The notes under the pieces are model-generated. The model was not told the origin of the DNA and ran no database searches. It saw only the letters and a program-made list of their open reading frames with translations. Below are positions 1 through 7,742 of a DNA stretch of 64,000 bases, one piece after another. A program made the translations under genes and the position numbers. How positions within the stretch are numbered: the first letter of the stretch is position 1; each line of letters starts with the position of its first letter. The DNA is from Clostridiales bacterium (GTDB lineage Bacteria; Bacillota; Clostridia; Lachnospirales; Lachnospiraceae): the NCBI GenBank assembly GCA_012839295.1, contig DUNO01000005.1, positions 124,001 through 188,000 of the forward strand. The letters are read 5' to 3'.

Positions 1-22
1 TGGAACAGCCCCTTTTATATAT

Positions 23-86
23 TAGCCCGAAGGGCGCATTAGCTGAATGATTGACCGGAAGGGCGAATTGACCCGAAAGGCATATT
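23..86. repeat. Degenerate short repeat at the window start
   Basis: Three imperfect copies of a roughly 17-base unit containing CCGAAGGGCG start near 23, 53 and 70. The stretch 1-131 has no convincing gene and lies downstream of the minus-strand HD-GYP gene. Its function is unknown; it could be decayed repeat sequence. Confidence 0.35.
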
Positions 87-131
87 TGCGGAGAAAAGGA
101 TATTCTTCCAAAGGAGTATTGTTTGGCGTCC

Positions 132-1217
132 TTAGGCGAGGGACACAATCTGCAGATCCCGGTGCTTCATCAGGTTGATATAGTCGTCCCCGATTTTTAT
201 GGTGGGTCTTGATAATTCCAATTTATTTATCAGGATAATTTCACCGACCATACCATTGTTTAACTGGACGGTGTTGTGGATGTAGGTCTGCACAATGCCC
301 TCCAGGAAGGTTATGATATATTTGGGGTCATATTTTGTATAGCCCTCGGTCTCAAATAGGTGAATGACCTCAAAGGGACAAAGGGGACCACGGTAAACCC
401 TGGCGCAGGTCATGGCATCATACACATCTGCGATGGATACCAGCTTCGCGAAGGGGTCAATCTGATCGCTGTAGAAGCCATAGGGGTAACCGGTTCCGTC
501 ACAACGTTCGTGATGCATTAGCGCAGCATGCTTGATCCTCGGATCCAGGGAACAGCTTTTCAATATCTGATAGCCCCGTGTGGTATGTGTTTTGACCGTT
601 GAAAATTCTTCGGAGGTGAGCTTTGAAGGCTTGGTGATGATTTGGGATGGAATCGTTAGTTTGCCGATATCGTGGAGCAAGCCGCATAAGGTAATGACCT
701 CCAGGTCTTTTTTGCTAAAATGGAGCCACCTGCCTATAATGTTGCAGATAATAGCAACATTTAAGCTATGTATATAGGTGGCATCATCATAATTCCGCAT
801 ACAATGAAGCATGTCAAATAATTCAATGGTAGAACCGGAATTGGCGATAATATCAGTCGCTTCCTTCAGTAAATGATCCGTGTTGACCTCCTGGGGTGAG
901 GTGGGAATTTCATCCAGGGAGCTTTTTAACTGAAGCACGGTGTTTTGGTATGCCATATGGAACCGCTTAAAGGATTCCCGCTGCTTTATCTTCTCATAAT
1001 AGGTAGCCTGTTCGGGAAAGCTGTCTGTACCCTTCTTCCCGGACATAGAGTAAATTGAGAGCTCCAATACGGAGTAGAATTTAAGGCGGGTAATGATTTT
1101 GTCGGTTAATACGGTTTCCTTTGCGATTACGAGATGGTCATCCTTAGTGTAGATATCAGCTGCAGCAACCATGCCAGGAATCGCCTGGCTGATTAGAATT
1201 TTCACTTTATTCATCAT
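132..1217 (-). CDS. HD-GYP domain phosphodiesterase-like protein
   Basis: Soluble 361-residue protein with no membrane segment. An N-terminal region of about 130 residues is followed by an HD-GYP domain: the metal-binding HD pair is at residues 182-183 (LLHDIGK) and the family signature HHERCDGTGYP at about 235-245. HD-GYP proteins hydrolyse cyclic di-GMP, and the key motifs are intact, so catalytic activity is likely though not shown. There is no receiver or sensor domain I can name; the N-terminal region resembles the small beta-rich domain that often precedes HD-GYP. Two adjacent ATGs start the frame. A GGAG lies about 28 bases upstream, further than usual, and no better in-frame start is visible. 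It is divergent from metK and stands alone. Confidence 0.85.
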   Translation of the reverse strand: MMNKVKILISQAIPGMVAAADIYTKDDHLVIAKETVLTDKIITRLKFYSVLELSIYSMSGKKGTDSFPEQATYYEKIKQRESFKRFHMAYQNTVLQLKSSLDEIPTSPQEVNTDHLLKEATDIIANSGSTIELFDMLHCMRNYDDATYIHSLNVAIICNIIGRWLHFSKKDLEVITLCGLLHDIGKLTIPSQIITKPSKLTSEEFSTVKTHTTRGYQILKSCSLDPRIKHAALMHHERCDGTGYPYGFYSDQIDPFAKLVSIADVYDAMTCARVYRGPLCPFEVIHLFETEGYTKYDPKYIITFLEGIVQTYIHNTVQLNNGMVGEIILINKLELSRPTIKIGDDYINLMKHRDLQIVSLA

Positions 1218-1398
1218 CGTTACTAACCCGTGTAAATGAAGGGTTCTCCTTTCGTAGATACCTGATGTAGATTAAAAATCCGAGCCGTATTCCTATCTAA
1301 AAGTATAGGTAACATTTAGAAAAAAGTCAATCAATTTGCAAATAATAGGTATTTTGTAGGTATTTTGACGAAAAAACGCTGCTTCCTAAAAAATCTAC

Positions 1399-1427
1399 TT
1401 GACGAACGCAGGGTTTCGTTATATCCT
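1399..1427 (+). promoter_or_regulatory. Promoter of the metK leader
   Basis: TTGACG at 1399-1404 and TATCCT at 1422-1427 are separated by 17 bases. Transcription would begin about 35-40 bases before the first helix of the S-box aptamer. Weak -10, good -35 and correct spacing. Confidence 0.55.
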
Positions 1428-1473
1428 TATAGTACTTAATTTAGATGACAAATAATTGAATTTTTTAGCATTT

Positions 1474-1617
1474 CTCTTATTCAGAGTGACGGAGAGTAAG
1501 GCTCTATGAAGTCACGGCAACCCCGATAACGGAAGGTGCCAACCTGAGCGAGCAATCGAACAATAAGAGGATTTGATTATCTTTATGTACTCAAGTCCGC
1601 AGATTGCGGACTTTTTT
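1474..1617 (+). promoter_or_regulatory. SAM-I (S-box) riboswitch with terminator
   Basis: The aptamer is closed by CTCTTATT at 1474 and AATAAGAG at 1562-1569. Between them are the conserved S-box blocks: CAGAG then GGAGAG, GGCTCTATGAAG, CGGCAACC and GGTGCCAA. An intrinsic terminator follows (AGTCCGC at 1594-1600, GCGGACT, then a T-run to 1617). In this family SAM binding stabilises the closing helix, which favours the terminator, so metK would be shut off when SAM is plentiful. The downstream gene is SAM synthetase, which fits. Confidence 0.93.
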
Positions 1618-1674
1618 AAGTTTAAAAAGAATTGATTCAACCTGTATATAAAATAATAGAATTGGAGGATTATT

Positions 1675-2865
1675 ATGCAGAAACGTTTATTTACCTCAGA
1701 GTCAGTTACAGAGGGGCATCCAGATAAAATATGTGACCAGATTTCAGATGCCGTCCTTGATGCATTAATGGCCCAGGATCCCATGAGCCGGGTAGCATGT
1801 GAGACTGCAATTACGACAGGACTGGTGCTCGTCATGGGTGAGATCACCACCGAAGGATATGTAGATATCCAGAAGCTGGCCAGGGATACCATCCGTGAGA
1901 TCGGATACGACCATTCTGAATATGGGTTTGACGCAAATACCTGCGGGGTCATAGTTGCACTGGATGAACAGTCAAAGGATATTGCGATGGGCGTTGATAC
2001 GGCCTTCGAGGTACAGGAGCATCTTACGGAGGAAGAGGAATTATCAAAGACCGGGGCAGGCGACCAGGGTATGATGTTCGGCTACGCTTCCAATGAGACG
2101 GAGGAGTACATGCCTTACCCGATTTCCCTTGCCCATAAGCTGACAAAGCAGCTGACCAAGGTCAGGAAGGAAGGAACATTAAAATACCTGCGCCCGGATG
2201 GAAAGTCACAGGTTACGGTGGAGTATGATGACAATGGTAAGCCGATCCACCTGAACGCGGTTGTATTGTCAACCCAGCATGATGAGGAAGTGACAACCCA
2301 GCAGCTCCGCAAGGATATCAGGAAATATGTCCTGGATCCTGTGCTGCCCCAGGAATTAATCGATGAGAATACAAAGTTCTTTATCAATCCGACAGGCCGT
2401 TTCGTTATCGGCGGTCCCAACGGGGACAGCGGCTTAACTGGCAGAAAGATTATTGTAGATACCTATGGCGGCTATGCCAGACATGGCGGCGGAGCCTTCT
2501 CAGGCAAGGACTGCACCAAGGTTGACCGTTCCGCGGCTTATGCTGCACGTTATGTTGCAAAAAATATTGTTGCTGCAGGACTGGCTGACCGCTGCGAAAT
2601 CCAGCTGTCCTATGCCATCGGTGTGGCGGAGCCTACCTCCATCATGCTGGATACCTTTGGAACCGGGAAGCTTTCTGATGAAGAATTTGTAGCGATGATC
2701 CGCAAGCATTTTGACCTCCGTCCGGCGGGAATTATTAAAATGCTGGATTTAAGGAGACCGATCTACAAGCAGACAGCGGCTTACGGACATTTTGGCAGGA
2801 CGGATTTGGATCTTCCCTGGGAAAGAACGGATAAGGCGGAAGAGCTAAGGCAATACTTAAAATAA
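1675..2865 (+). CDS. metK: S-adenosylmethionine synthetase
   Basis: Makes S-adenosylmethionine from methionine and ATP in the cytoplasm. The 396-residue length is normal for bacterial MetK. Visible signatures are [13 protein letters not shown] at the N-terminus (ATP/metal-binding region), [12 protein letters not shown] near residue 122, and the glycine-rich GGGAFSGKD phosphate loop near residue 268. The ATG is preceded by TGGAGGA at the right distance. The gene is single and sits directly behind the S-box leader, which should repress it when SAM is high; a long-loop terminator follows. Confidence 0.97.
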   Translation: MQKRLFTSESVTEGHPDKICDQISDAVLDALMAQDPMSRVACETAITTGLVLVMGEITTEGYVDIQKLARDTIREIGYDHSEYGFDANTCGVIVALDEQSKDIAMGVDTAFEVQEHLTEEEELSKTGAGDQGMMFGYASNETEEYMPYPISLAHKLTKQLTKVRKEGTLKYLRPDGKSQVTVEYDDNGKPIHLNAVVLSTQHDEEVTTQQLRKDIRKYVLDPVLPQELIDENTKFFINPTGRFVIGGPNGDSGLTGRKIIVDTYGGYARHGGGAFSGKDCTKVDRSAAYAARYVAKNIVAAGLADRCEIQLSYAIGVAEPTSIMLDTFGTGKLSDEEFVAMIRKHFDLRPAGIIKMLDLRRPIYKQTAAYGHFGRTDLDLPWERTDKAEELRQYLK

Positions 2866-2885
2866 GAAGGTTTTATTTGCATAAA

Positions 2886-2959
2886 AACCTACCCAACCGG
2901 ATTAAGGACATTTTATTGCTGGGAAAGCAGACCTTACTCGGGATTTGGGTAGGTTTTTT
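2886..2959 (+). terminator. Intrinsic terminator after metK
   Basis: An 11-bp perfect stem (AACCTACCCAA at 2886-2896 with TTGGGTAGGTT at 2945-2955) is followed by a T-run. The loop of about 48 bases is unusually long. Confidence 0.75.
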
Positions 2960-3034
2960 ATTAGGAATATCCTTTGTGTTAATGAAATCTTTAGAAAGGT
3001 CATAGTATTTTTCTGTGCATTTTTGGGACAATCA

Positions 3035-3043
3035 TGGTATAAT
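3035..3043 (+). promoter_or_regulatory. Extended -10 promoter of the histidine kinase
   Basis: TGGTATAAT (TATAAT at 3038-3043 with an upstream TG) is an extended -10; the -35 is weak. It lies inside the longest possible reading frame of the kinase and therefore supports the later start at 3090. Confidence 0.6.
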
Positions 3044-3089
3044 ATCGGCAGATATTATAGATTTATCTTGTATTTCCAGGGAAGCGAGG

Positions 3090-4589
3090 ATGTGGGCATT
3101 GAAGCTTAAGGACAGGATATTATATGGGTTTTTAATTATGATTACAATGCCGGTCTTGATGTTTTCGGTGGCAGCAAGCACGATTGTCGGCTTTCAGATG
3201 AACTCCATTCAGGAATCCTATCATGTGGAGGGGGATACGGTTCAGATTCTTACGAACCCGATCCAGATATTAAACCGGTTAACCAGGGGAACCTATAACG
3301 AGATTAAGCTGGCGGCACTGAAAACGCCGGAAAGGCTGGAGGATAGCAGATATATTGCGAAATTAGATGAGGAGCTTAAGAAAAAGTATTCCTTCATAGC
3401 GGTGCGTAAGAATGGGACATTCATCTTTACGGGAAATGAAGAGCAGCTGGCATTAATAGAGGATGACCTGCAAAACTTTGGCGTCTACAGCACGGAGGTG
3501 GACGGAGGAACCTATATTGAGGGGAAAAATCCATTCCTGGTAAAAGCGCAGGACTTTTATTTCTCTGATGGCGGGGAAGGAACCATTTTTGTTATTACGG
3601 ATTTGAATACCCTGGTTCCCCAGCTCAAAGCAGTTGTGATGCAATTTGCCATCTCCTTTTTCTTTATTTTGTTATTTACTGCGCTGATCCTGTCCTTTAT
3701 TATTTACCGGAGCATCCTAAGGCCGCTGAATGTCCTTCGGTTTGCCATGAACCAGATCAAGGAGGGTGACCTGGAGTATTCGGTACGTGCCGAGACCCAG
3801 GATGAGATCGGGCAGCTTTGCGAGGATTTTGAGGAGATGAGGATCCGGCTGAAGGAGCTGATTGACAGCAGGCTCGCCTATGAGGAGGACATCAAAGGGT
3901 TAATCAGTAACATATCCCACGATCTGAAGACGCCTTTAACGGCGATTAAAGGATATGCAGAGGGGCTTATTGACGGCGTGGCGGTGACACCGGATAAGCA
4001 GGAGAAATATTTGAGGACCATCATGACGAAAGCGAACGATATGTCGATCCTGGTGGACGAGCTGGCCTTCTATGCCAAGATTGATAGCAATACCATACCG
4101 TACAGCTTCAAGGAGATCAACCTCCATGATTATTTTGAGGACTGTATTGAGGATTTGGCCCTGGATCTGGAAATCGTGAATGTGGAGATACTTTATAAAA
4201 ATGATACGGATCCGGCGGTGGAGGTCGTGGCTGATGCAGAGCAGCTCAAGCGGGTGATTAGCAATATTGTCGGCAATGCGGTGAAATATAAGAAGGACGG
4301 GGAGACCCGGATCCAGATCCGCCTGCAGGATATTGGCGCCTTTATCCAGGTTGGGATTAAGGATAATGGCATGGGCATTCCAAAGGCAGACCTGCCCTAT
4401 ATCTTTGAACGGTTTTACCGGGCGGATGCCTCACGGAATTCACGTAAGGGCGGAAGCGGCCTGGGGCTGGCTATCTCCAAGAAGATCATTGAAGATCACG
4501 CAGGCAGGATATGGGCGGAAAGTGAGCTTGGCGAAGGGACCACGATTTTCTTTACCCTGAAGAAGAGCGATAAGAATATTGCTGGTTAA
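3090..4589 (+). CDS. Sensor histidine kinase (HAMP-HisKA-HATPase)
   Basis: A 499-residue membrane kinase. A first membrane helix (about 9-37) and a second (about 190-212) flank an extracellular sensor of about 150 residues of unknown ligand. Next come HAMP (about 213-265), the dimerisation domain with phospho-acceptor H277 in NISHDLKTPL, and the ATPase domain (N box NIVGNAVKYK, DNGMGIP, FERFYRA, GGSGLGLAI). The frame is open back to 3015, but ATG 3090 is preceded by a purine-rich GGGAAGCGAGG and a promoter lies between the two candidates. It pairs with the OmpR-type regulator at 4845; a large palindrome separates the two genes, which is unusual for such a pair. Confidence 0.92.
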   Translation: MWALKLKDRILYGFLIMITMPVLMFSVAASTIVGFQMNSIQESYHVEGDTVQILTNPIQILNRLTRGTYNEIKLAALKTPERLEDSRYIAKLDEELKKKYSFIAVRKNGTFIFTGNEEQLALIEDDLQNFGVYSTEVDGGTYIEGKNPFLVKAQDFYFSDGGEGTIFVITDLNTLVPQLKAVVMQFAISFFFILLFTALILSFIIYRSILRPLNVLRFAMNQIKEGDLEYSVRAETQDEIGQLCEDFEEMRIRLKELIDSRLAYEEDIKGLISNISHDLKTPLTAIKGYAEGLIDGVAVTPDKQEKYLRTIMTKANDMSILVDELAFYAKIDSNTIPYSFKEINLHDYFEDCIEDLALDLEIVNVEILYKNDTDPAVEVVADAEQLKRVISNIVGNAVKYKKDGETRIQIRLQDIGAFIQVGIKDNGMGIPKADLPYIFERFYRADASRNSRKGGSGLGLAISKKIIEDHAGRIWAESELGEGTTIFFTLKKSDKNIAG

Positions 4590-4605
4590 GGGATTTAGGC
4601 TGTGA

Positions 4606-4728
4606 GGTGGATCTGGGTGTCTATCCATCCACCTGGGCTTGCCTTTAACATCCCATGATTGCCAAGTGCAGGCAATCATGGGAGGCCCGGTCTGCGCCCA
4701 TATGGATGGATAGACACCCAGATCCACC
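4606..4728. repeat. Nested palindromic element between kinase and regulator
   Basis: Perfect 26-bp inverted arms (4606-4631 and 4703-4728) enclose a second perfect 13-bp hairpin (4651-4663 and 4671-4683, 7-base loop). The whole 123 bp can fold as one cruciform. No T-run follows, so it is not a simple terminator. The flank continues CGCGTTAG. A shortened relative lies at 42981-43016. It resembles a non-autonomous, MITE- or REP-like element and probably alters the kinase:regulator expression ratio. Confidence 0.8.
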
Positions 4729-4844
4729 GCGTTAGTTAGTATATAGAAGCTCTATGTTAAGTGAAATATGAAATGTATTAAATTGGGTTTGAAGTGATGG
4801 ACGAAGGCAGGAGGAGATTTTGCCGGATATAAGGAGGTTGCGTA

Positions 4845-5534
4845 GTGAGCAGGATATTAATAGTAGAGGATGAGATCGCGATTGCTGAGCTGGAAAAGGA
4901 TTACCTGGAGCTGAGTGGATTCGAAGTGGAGGTTGAGACAACGGGGGACCTGGGGCTGCAGAGGGCATTATCAGAGGAATATGACCTGGTTATTCTGGAT
5001 CTTATGCTTCCGGGTGTGGACGGCTTTGAGATCTGCAAGCGTATCCGTGAGGTAAAGAATATTCCGGTAATCATGGTATCGGCAAAGAGGGATGATATTG
5101 ATAAGATCCGCGGCCTAGGGCTTGGGGCGGATGATTATATGACGAAGCCCTTCAGCCCCAGCGAGCTGGTGGCAAGGGTAAAGGCGCATTTGGCAAGGTA
5201 TGAGAGGTTGATTGGCTCTGGCATGAAGGAGAATGAGGTACTGGAGATCCGCGGCCTTAAGATAGATAAGACAGCCAGGCGTGTGTTCTTGAATGGGGAG
5301 GAGAAGATATTTACCACGAAGGAATTCGATCTTCTTACCTTCCTTGCGGAAAATCCGAACAGGGTATATACGAAGGAGGAGCTGTTCCGCGAAATTTGGG
5401 ATATGGAATCTGTAGGTGATATTGCGACGGTGACGGTCCATATTAAGAAAATCAGGGAAAAGGTAGAGTATAATACCTCGAAGCCACAGTATATTGAGAC
5501 TATCTGGGGCGTTGGATACCGGTTTAAGGTGTGA
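4845..5534 (+). CDS. OmpR/PhoB-family response regulator
   Basis: Transcription factor of 229 residues. The receiver domain (about 1-115) has the acidic pocket ED at 8-9, phospho-acceptor D52 in VILDLMLPG and the conserved lysine in DDYMTKPF. A winged-helix DNA-binding domain follows (about 130-228, ending in the family motif TIWGVGYRFKV). The start is GTG at 4845 behind AAGGAGG (4831-4837). Its partner is the kinase at 3090. Target genes are not evident. Confidence 0.93.
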   Translation: MSRILIVEDEIAIAELEKDYLELSGFEVEVETTGDLGLQRALSEEYDLVILDLMLPGVDGFEICKRIREVKNIPVIMVSAKRDDIDKIRGLGLGADDYMTKPFSPSELVARVKAHLARYERLIGSGMKENEVLEIRGLKIDKTARRVFLNGEEKIFTTKEFDLLTFLAENPNRVYTKEELFREIWDMESVGDIATVTVHIKKIREKVEYNTSKPQYIETIWGVGYRFKV

Positions 5535-5561
5535 GGTATCGTATATCTGGTAGTGTAATAA

Positions 5562-5660
5562 GAAAGGTGTTGCAATAAGAAATTCCTATACTAGGTATTG
5601 CAGGATTTTTATCTGATAGCTGCAAATCCGGTAGGCTCTTTCTGCTTTGCAGCACCTTTC
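5562..5660. repeat. Dispersed GTGTTGCA palindromic repeat, copy 1
   Basis: Inverted ends GAAAGGTGTTGCA (5562-5574) and TGCAGCACCTTTC (5648-5660) bound about 99 bp. The interior shares ordered blocks (TATTGCAG, then TAGGCTCTT just before the right arm) with the copy at 37920-38017. It follows the response-regulator stop codon. It lacks coding capacity and is probably a small palindromic repeat family. Confidence 0.7.
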
Positions 5661-5694
5661 CTGGTTTAGGGTATGAATTGGGTATCCGCTTTCA

Positions 5695-6183
5695 TTAGAG
5701 GAACATCTTCCTGCATAAGGCGATCCCGCTGTTTGTTTTAAAAATTTTATTTAGCGCTGCTTCACAGGCGGCTTGGGGGAGATTATCCTCATAGAGGTTG
5801 ACCAGGAAATCTGCCTCCACAAGGATCTGATAATCAATCCCGTCGATTTGGGAATAGGTGTGATGGCGTCCGACCAGGTAGCATACCCGCTCTATTACCT
5901 CCTGGTCAAACCCAAGGCGTTCCAGCAGCTCTTTCGCAAGGGCTGGCCCTTCCTTTTCCTGAAGCTTCCCATTACAATCACCGTATTTTTCTTCGCACAG
6001 CTTAATGCCGATATCATGGACAAGGGCGGCAGCTTCAAGCAGGAATAAGGTGTGCTCGTCCAATTGCCCGCAGGTGCCAATTAGCTTTGCAAAGCTATGT
6101 ACCTTCATAAAGTGCTGGATCCGCTTTGGGTCGCCGCAGTAATAATTGATCATTTCGAGTTGTAGGGTTGTGATGAGATCCAT
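5695..6183 (-). CDS. HD-domain phosphohydrolase-like protein
   Basis: Small soluble protein of 162 residues with the HD-superfamily metal ligands: an early histidine near residue 29, the HD pair at 56-57 in ALVHDIG, and RHH in the C-terminal half. HD hydrolases of this size act on nucleotides or phosphorylated metabolites; the substrate cannot be told from sequence. The frame runs further upstream to 6279, but that extension is Tyr/Ile-rich and non-conserved in character; ATG 6183 (MDLITTL) is the better start, behind AAAGGCAGG. It stands alone between two plus-strand units. Confidence 0.75.
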   Translation of the reverse strand: MDLITTLQLEMINYYCGDPKRIQHFMKVHSFAKLIGTCGQLDEHTLFLLEAAALVHDIGIKLCEEKYGDCNGKLQEKEGPALAKELLERLGFDQEVIERVCYLVGRHHTYSQIDGIDYQILVEADFLVNLYEDNLPQAACEAALNKIFKTNSGIALCRKMFL

Positions 6184-6432
6184 GTGTTGCCTGCCTTTCT
6201 TGATGCGTGGGAGGGATGGATGGTAATTAACGGTGGTATAATATATATATATCGTATAGCGGATTGTTGGTTTTGGCAAGAGGTTTGTTCATGTGATTTT
6301 CAACGCAATTGCTGGTATGGGCCGGAGATATTAAGATATTTGCTTTAACAAAAAGTGAAGCCGCCGGATAAGGAATTTGATAAAGTACGCTTCGGATATT
6401 TTCAGAAACGGGTTAAAAATGGCGGGAAGTCA
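6184..6432. other. Intergenic stretch, nothing assigned
   Basis: No frame with a plausible start and ribosome site is visible here. The upstream region of the HD gene has an AT-rich run near 6239-6252. The remainder to 6612 holds the promoter and leader of the YwbE gene. Confidence 0.4.
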
Positions 6433-6461
6433 TTGAAAGGGATAGATATGGCTGGTATAAT
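6433..6461 (+). promoter_or_regulatory. Promoter of the ywbE-like gene
   Basis: TTGAAA (6433-6438), 17-base spacer, TATAAT (6456-6461), with an extended TGG just upstream of the -10. A near-consensus housekeeping promoter. The start point would be about 6468, giving an mRNA leader of about 145 bases. Confidence 0.75.
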
Positions 6462-6492
6462 GCACATGAAACCAAGTATAAGGCAGAGTTTA

Positions 6493-6548
6493 AATACAGC
6501 AAAGCTATGCCGGTGAGAGCAAATATATATAACTCTTACAGCTGTATT
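6493..6548 (+). promoter_or_regulatory. Hairpin in the ywbE-like mRNA leader
   Basis: Two nested helices: AATACAGC (6493-6500) with GCTGTATT (6541-6548), and inside it GTGAGAG (6513-6519) with CTCTTAC (6533-6539). It lies wholly within the predicted 5' leader and carries no T-run. The role is unknown. Confidence 0.45.
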
Positions 6549-6612
6549 GGGGCCGGAATAGATAATTAAAGAAACATATGTGGTTAAAATAGAAATGAGG
6601 GATTGTAGAAAG

Positions 6613-6834
6613 ATGGACACAACTGTAAGAAGTAATATAAAAATAGGCACTAAGGTGATGGTAGTACAAAAACAGGATCAGAGAAGCGGCAAATTAACGG
6701 AAGGTATTGTAATGAGAATTCTTACAAATTCGATGAACCATCCCAGAGGAATTAAGGTAATGCTGGAAGGCGGCATAGTAGGAAGGGTACAGAGCATATG
6801 TGAAAATGTTACTCCTGACAAAAAAGGTAATTAG
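6613..6834 (+). CDS. YwbE family protein
   Basis: A 73-residue protein that matches the uncharacterised YwbE family: KIGTKV near the start, QDQRSGKLTEGIV, LTNSMNHPRGIKVML and a final GRVQSI. The family is a small basic beta protein with no proven function. An upstream ATG at 6580 also opens the frame, but family members begin close to the NI..G motif, which favours ATG 6613. It is followed 18 bases later by the ArsC-like gene, so the two are probably co-transcribed. Confidence 0.85.
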   Translation: MDTTVRSNIKIGTKVMVVQKQDQRSGKLTEGIVMRILTNSMNHPRGIKVMLEGGIVGRVQSICENVTPDKKGN

Positions 6835-6852
6835 GGAAAGGACCAAAAGAAA

Positions 6853-7194
6853 ATGAATATACAGATATTTGGGACAAATAAGTGCTTTGAAACGAAGAAG
6901 GCACAGAGATATTTTAAGGAACGCGGTATTAAGTTCCAGTTCATTGATTTAAAGGAAAAGGGACTTAGTAAAGGGGAGTATAACAGTGTAAAACAGTCAG
7001 TAGGAGGACTTGAAAATATGCTGGATCCTGACTGCAAGGATAAAGATATATTGGCATTGATCCGCTACATTGCGGATGAAGATAGGGACCAAAAAGTATT
7101 AGAAAACCAGCAGGTACTGTTGAGTCCAATTGTGCGTAATGGAAAGAAGGCAACCGTTGGATATCAGCCTGATGTGTGGAATGGGTGGGATTAA
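6853..7194 (+). CDS. ArsC/Spx-type thioredoxin-fold protein
   Basis: A 113-residue protein with the ArsC-like fold: IQIFGTNKCFETKKAQRYF at the start carries one cysteine (C11) in the position of the ArsC/Spx active-site motif, but the CxxC of Spx is replaced by CFET. The family arginine region is hard to place. The conserved late segment with LLSPIVRNGKKATVGYQPD corresponds to the cis-proline loop. It may be a reductase or a regulatory relative rather than a true arsenate reductase; no arsenic genes are nearby. It sits directly after the YwbE gene. Confidence 0.75.
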   Translation: MNIQIFGTNKCFETKKAQRYFKERGIKFQFIDLKEKGLSKGEYNSVKQSVGGLENMLDPDCKDKDILALIRYIADEDRDQKVLENQQVLLSPIVRNGKKATVGYQPDVWNGWD

Positions 7195-7219
7195 AGAAGG
7201 AAACTACAAAAGGAACTCA

Positions 7220-7248
7220 TTGACAATGAATTAACAAAGTGCTAAGCT
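7220..7248 (+). promoter_or_regulatory. Promoter of the TM1266/ABC importer leader
   Basis: Consensus TTGACA at 7220-7225, exactly 17 bases, then TAAGCT at 7243-7248. Transcription would begin near 7255, just before the structured leader. Confidence 0.65.
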
Positions 7249-7254
7249 TATGGT

Positions 7255-7401
7255 AGCCGATTTAGAAGGAGATCCTGACAGAAAGGCATAGGCGGTTAAT
7301 ATGGCAAGAAATCATCCTGACCCGCAGCAAAGCTGGGGCGGTAAGGTGATGGATAGAAATGAGAAGCATATTCCCTATGTCGGTGCGGCATAGGGTTTTT
7401 T
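7255..7401 (+). promoter_or_regulatory. Unassigned riboswitch-like leader with switchable terminator
   Basis: About 147 bases between the promoter and an intrinsic terminator (CCCTATG 7373-7379, CATAGGG 7389-7395, T-run 7396-7401). The octamer GGCATAGG occurs twice, at 7285-7292 in the leader body and at 7387-7394 in the terminator, so the 5' terminator arm can pair with either copy. That is the classical layout of a transcription attenuator. A stable hairpin is seen at 7321-7338 (CCC-CAGC, AAA loop, GCTG-GGG). I could not match it to TPP, SAM, cobalamin, FMN, lysine, THF, Moco, guanidine or cyclic di-GMP aptamers by conserved blocks. Confidence 0.6.
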
Positions 7402-7460
7402 ATATGTTGCAAGGCTATCGGACCAATAATAAAAAATAGAACATTAGAAAGGAATACGGA

Positions 7461-7706
7461 ATGGAAACCAGGGTTGCATTGATTGGAATTATTGTGGAAG
7501 ACCTGTCAGCGGCTGAGCGGATTAATTCCCTGCTGCACGAATATAACCAGTATGTAATTGGAAGGATGGGACTGCCTTACCGCGAAAAGGGGATTAGCAT
7601 CATAAGCATTGTGGTAAATGCGGAAGCTGATGTCATCAGTACCTTGGCAGGCAAGCTTGGCATGGTCAAGGGGGTTAACGTAAAAACAATATATTCAAAG
7701 AAATAA
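7461..7706 (+). CDS. TM1266-type iron-only hydrogenase system regulator
   Basis: An 81-residue ACT-like/CopG-like small protein of the TM1266 family. Recognisable features are the opening ALIGIIVEDLSAAERINSLL, the central IGRMGLPYREKGISIISIV, and the end LAGKLGMVKGVNVKTIYSK. Family members are found next to [FeFe]-hydrogenase or HydE/F/G maturation genes and are presumed regulators; the mechanism is unknown. Here the neighbour is an ABC importer instead, starting 37 bases downstream. The gene follows the switchable leader, so the leader should control the whole unit. Confidence 0.82.
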   Translation: METRVALIGIIVEDLSAAERINSLLHEYNQYVIGRMGLPYREKGISIISIVVNAEADVISTLAGKLGMVKGVNVKTIYSKK

Positions 7707-7742
7707 GGCAGGATGAACTTAAAAATCCAGGAGGAGAATCAT

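Noticed and set aside
3015-3089. Longer N-terminus for the histidine kinase
   Set aside because: The extension has no ribosome site, overlaps an extended -10 promoter and precedes a normal membrane-anchor start at 3090.
7255-7401. TPP, FMN, cobalamin, guanidine-I or Moco riboswitch
   Set aside because: The conserved sequence blocks of those aptamers could not be found, although an importer of the THI5/SsuA type made TPP and guanidine plausible at first.
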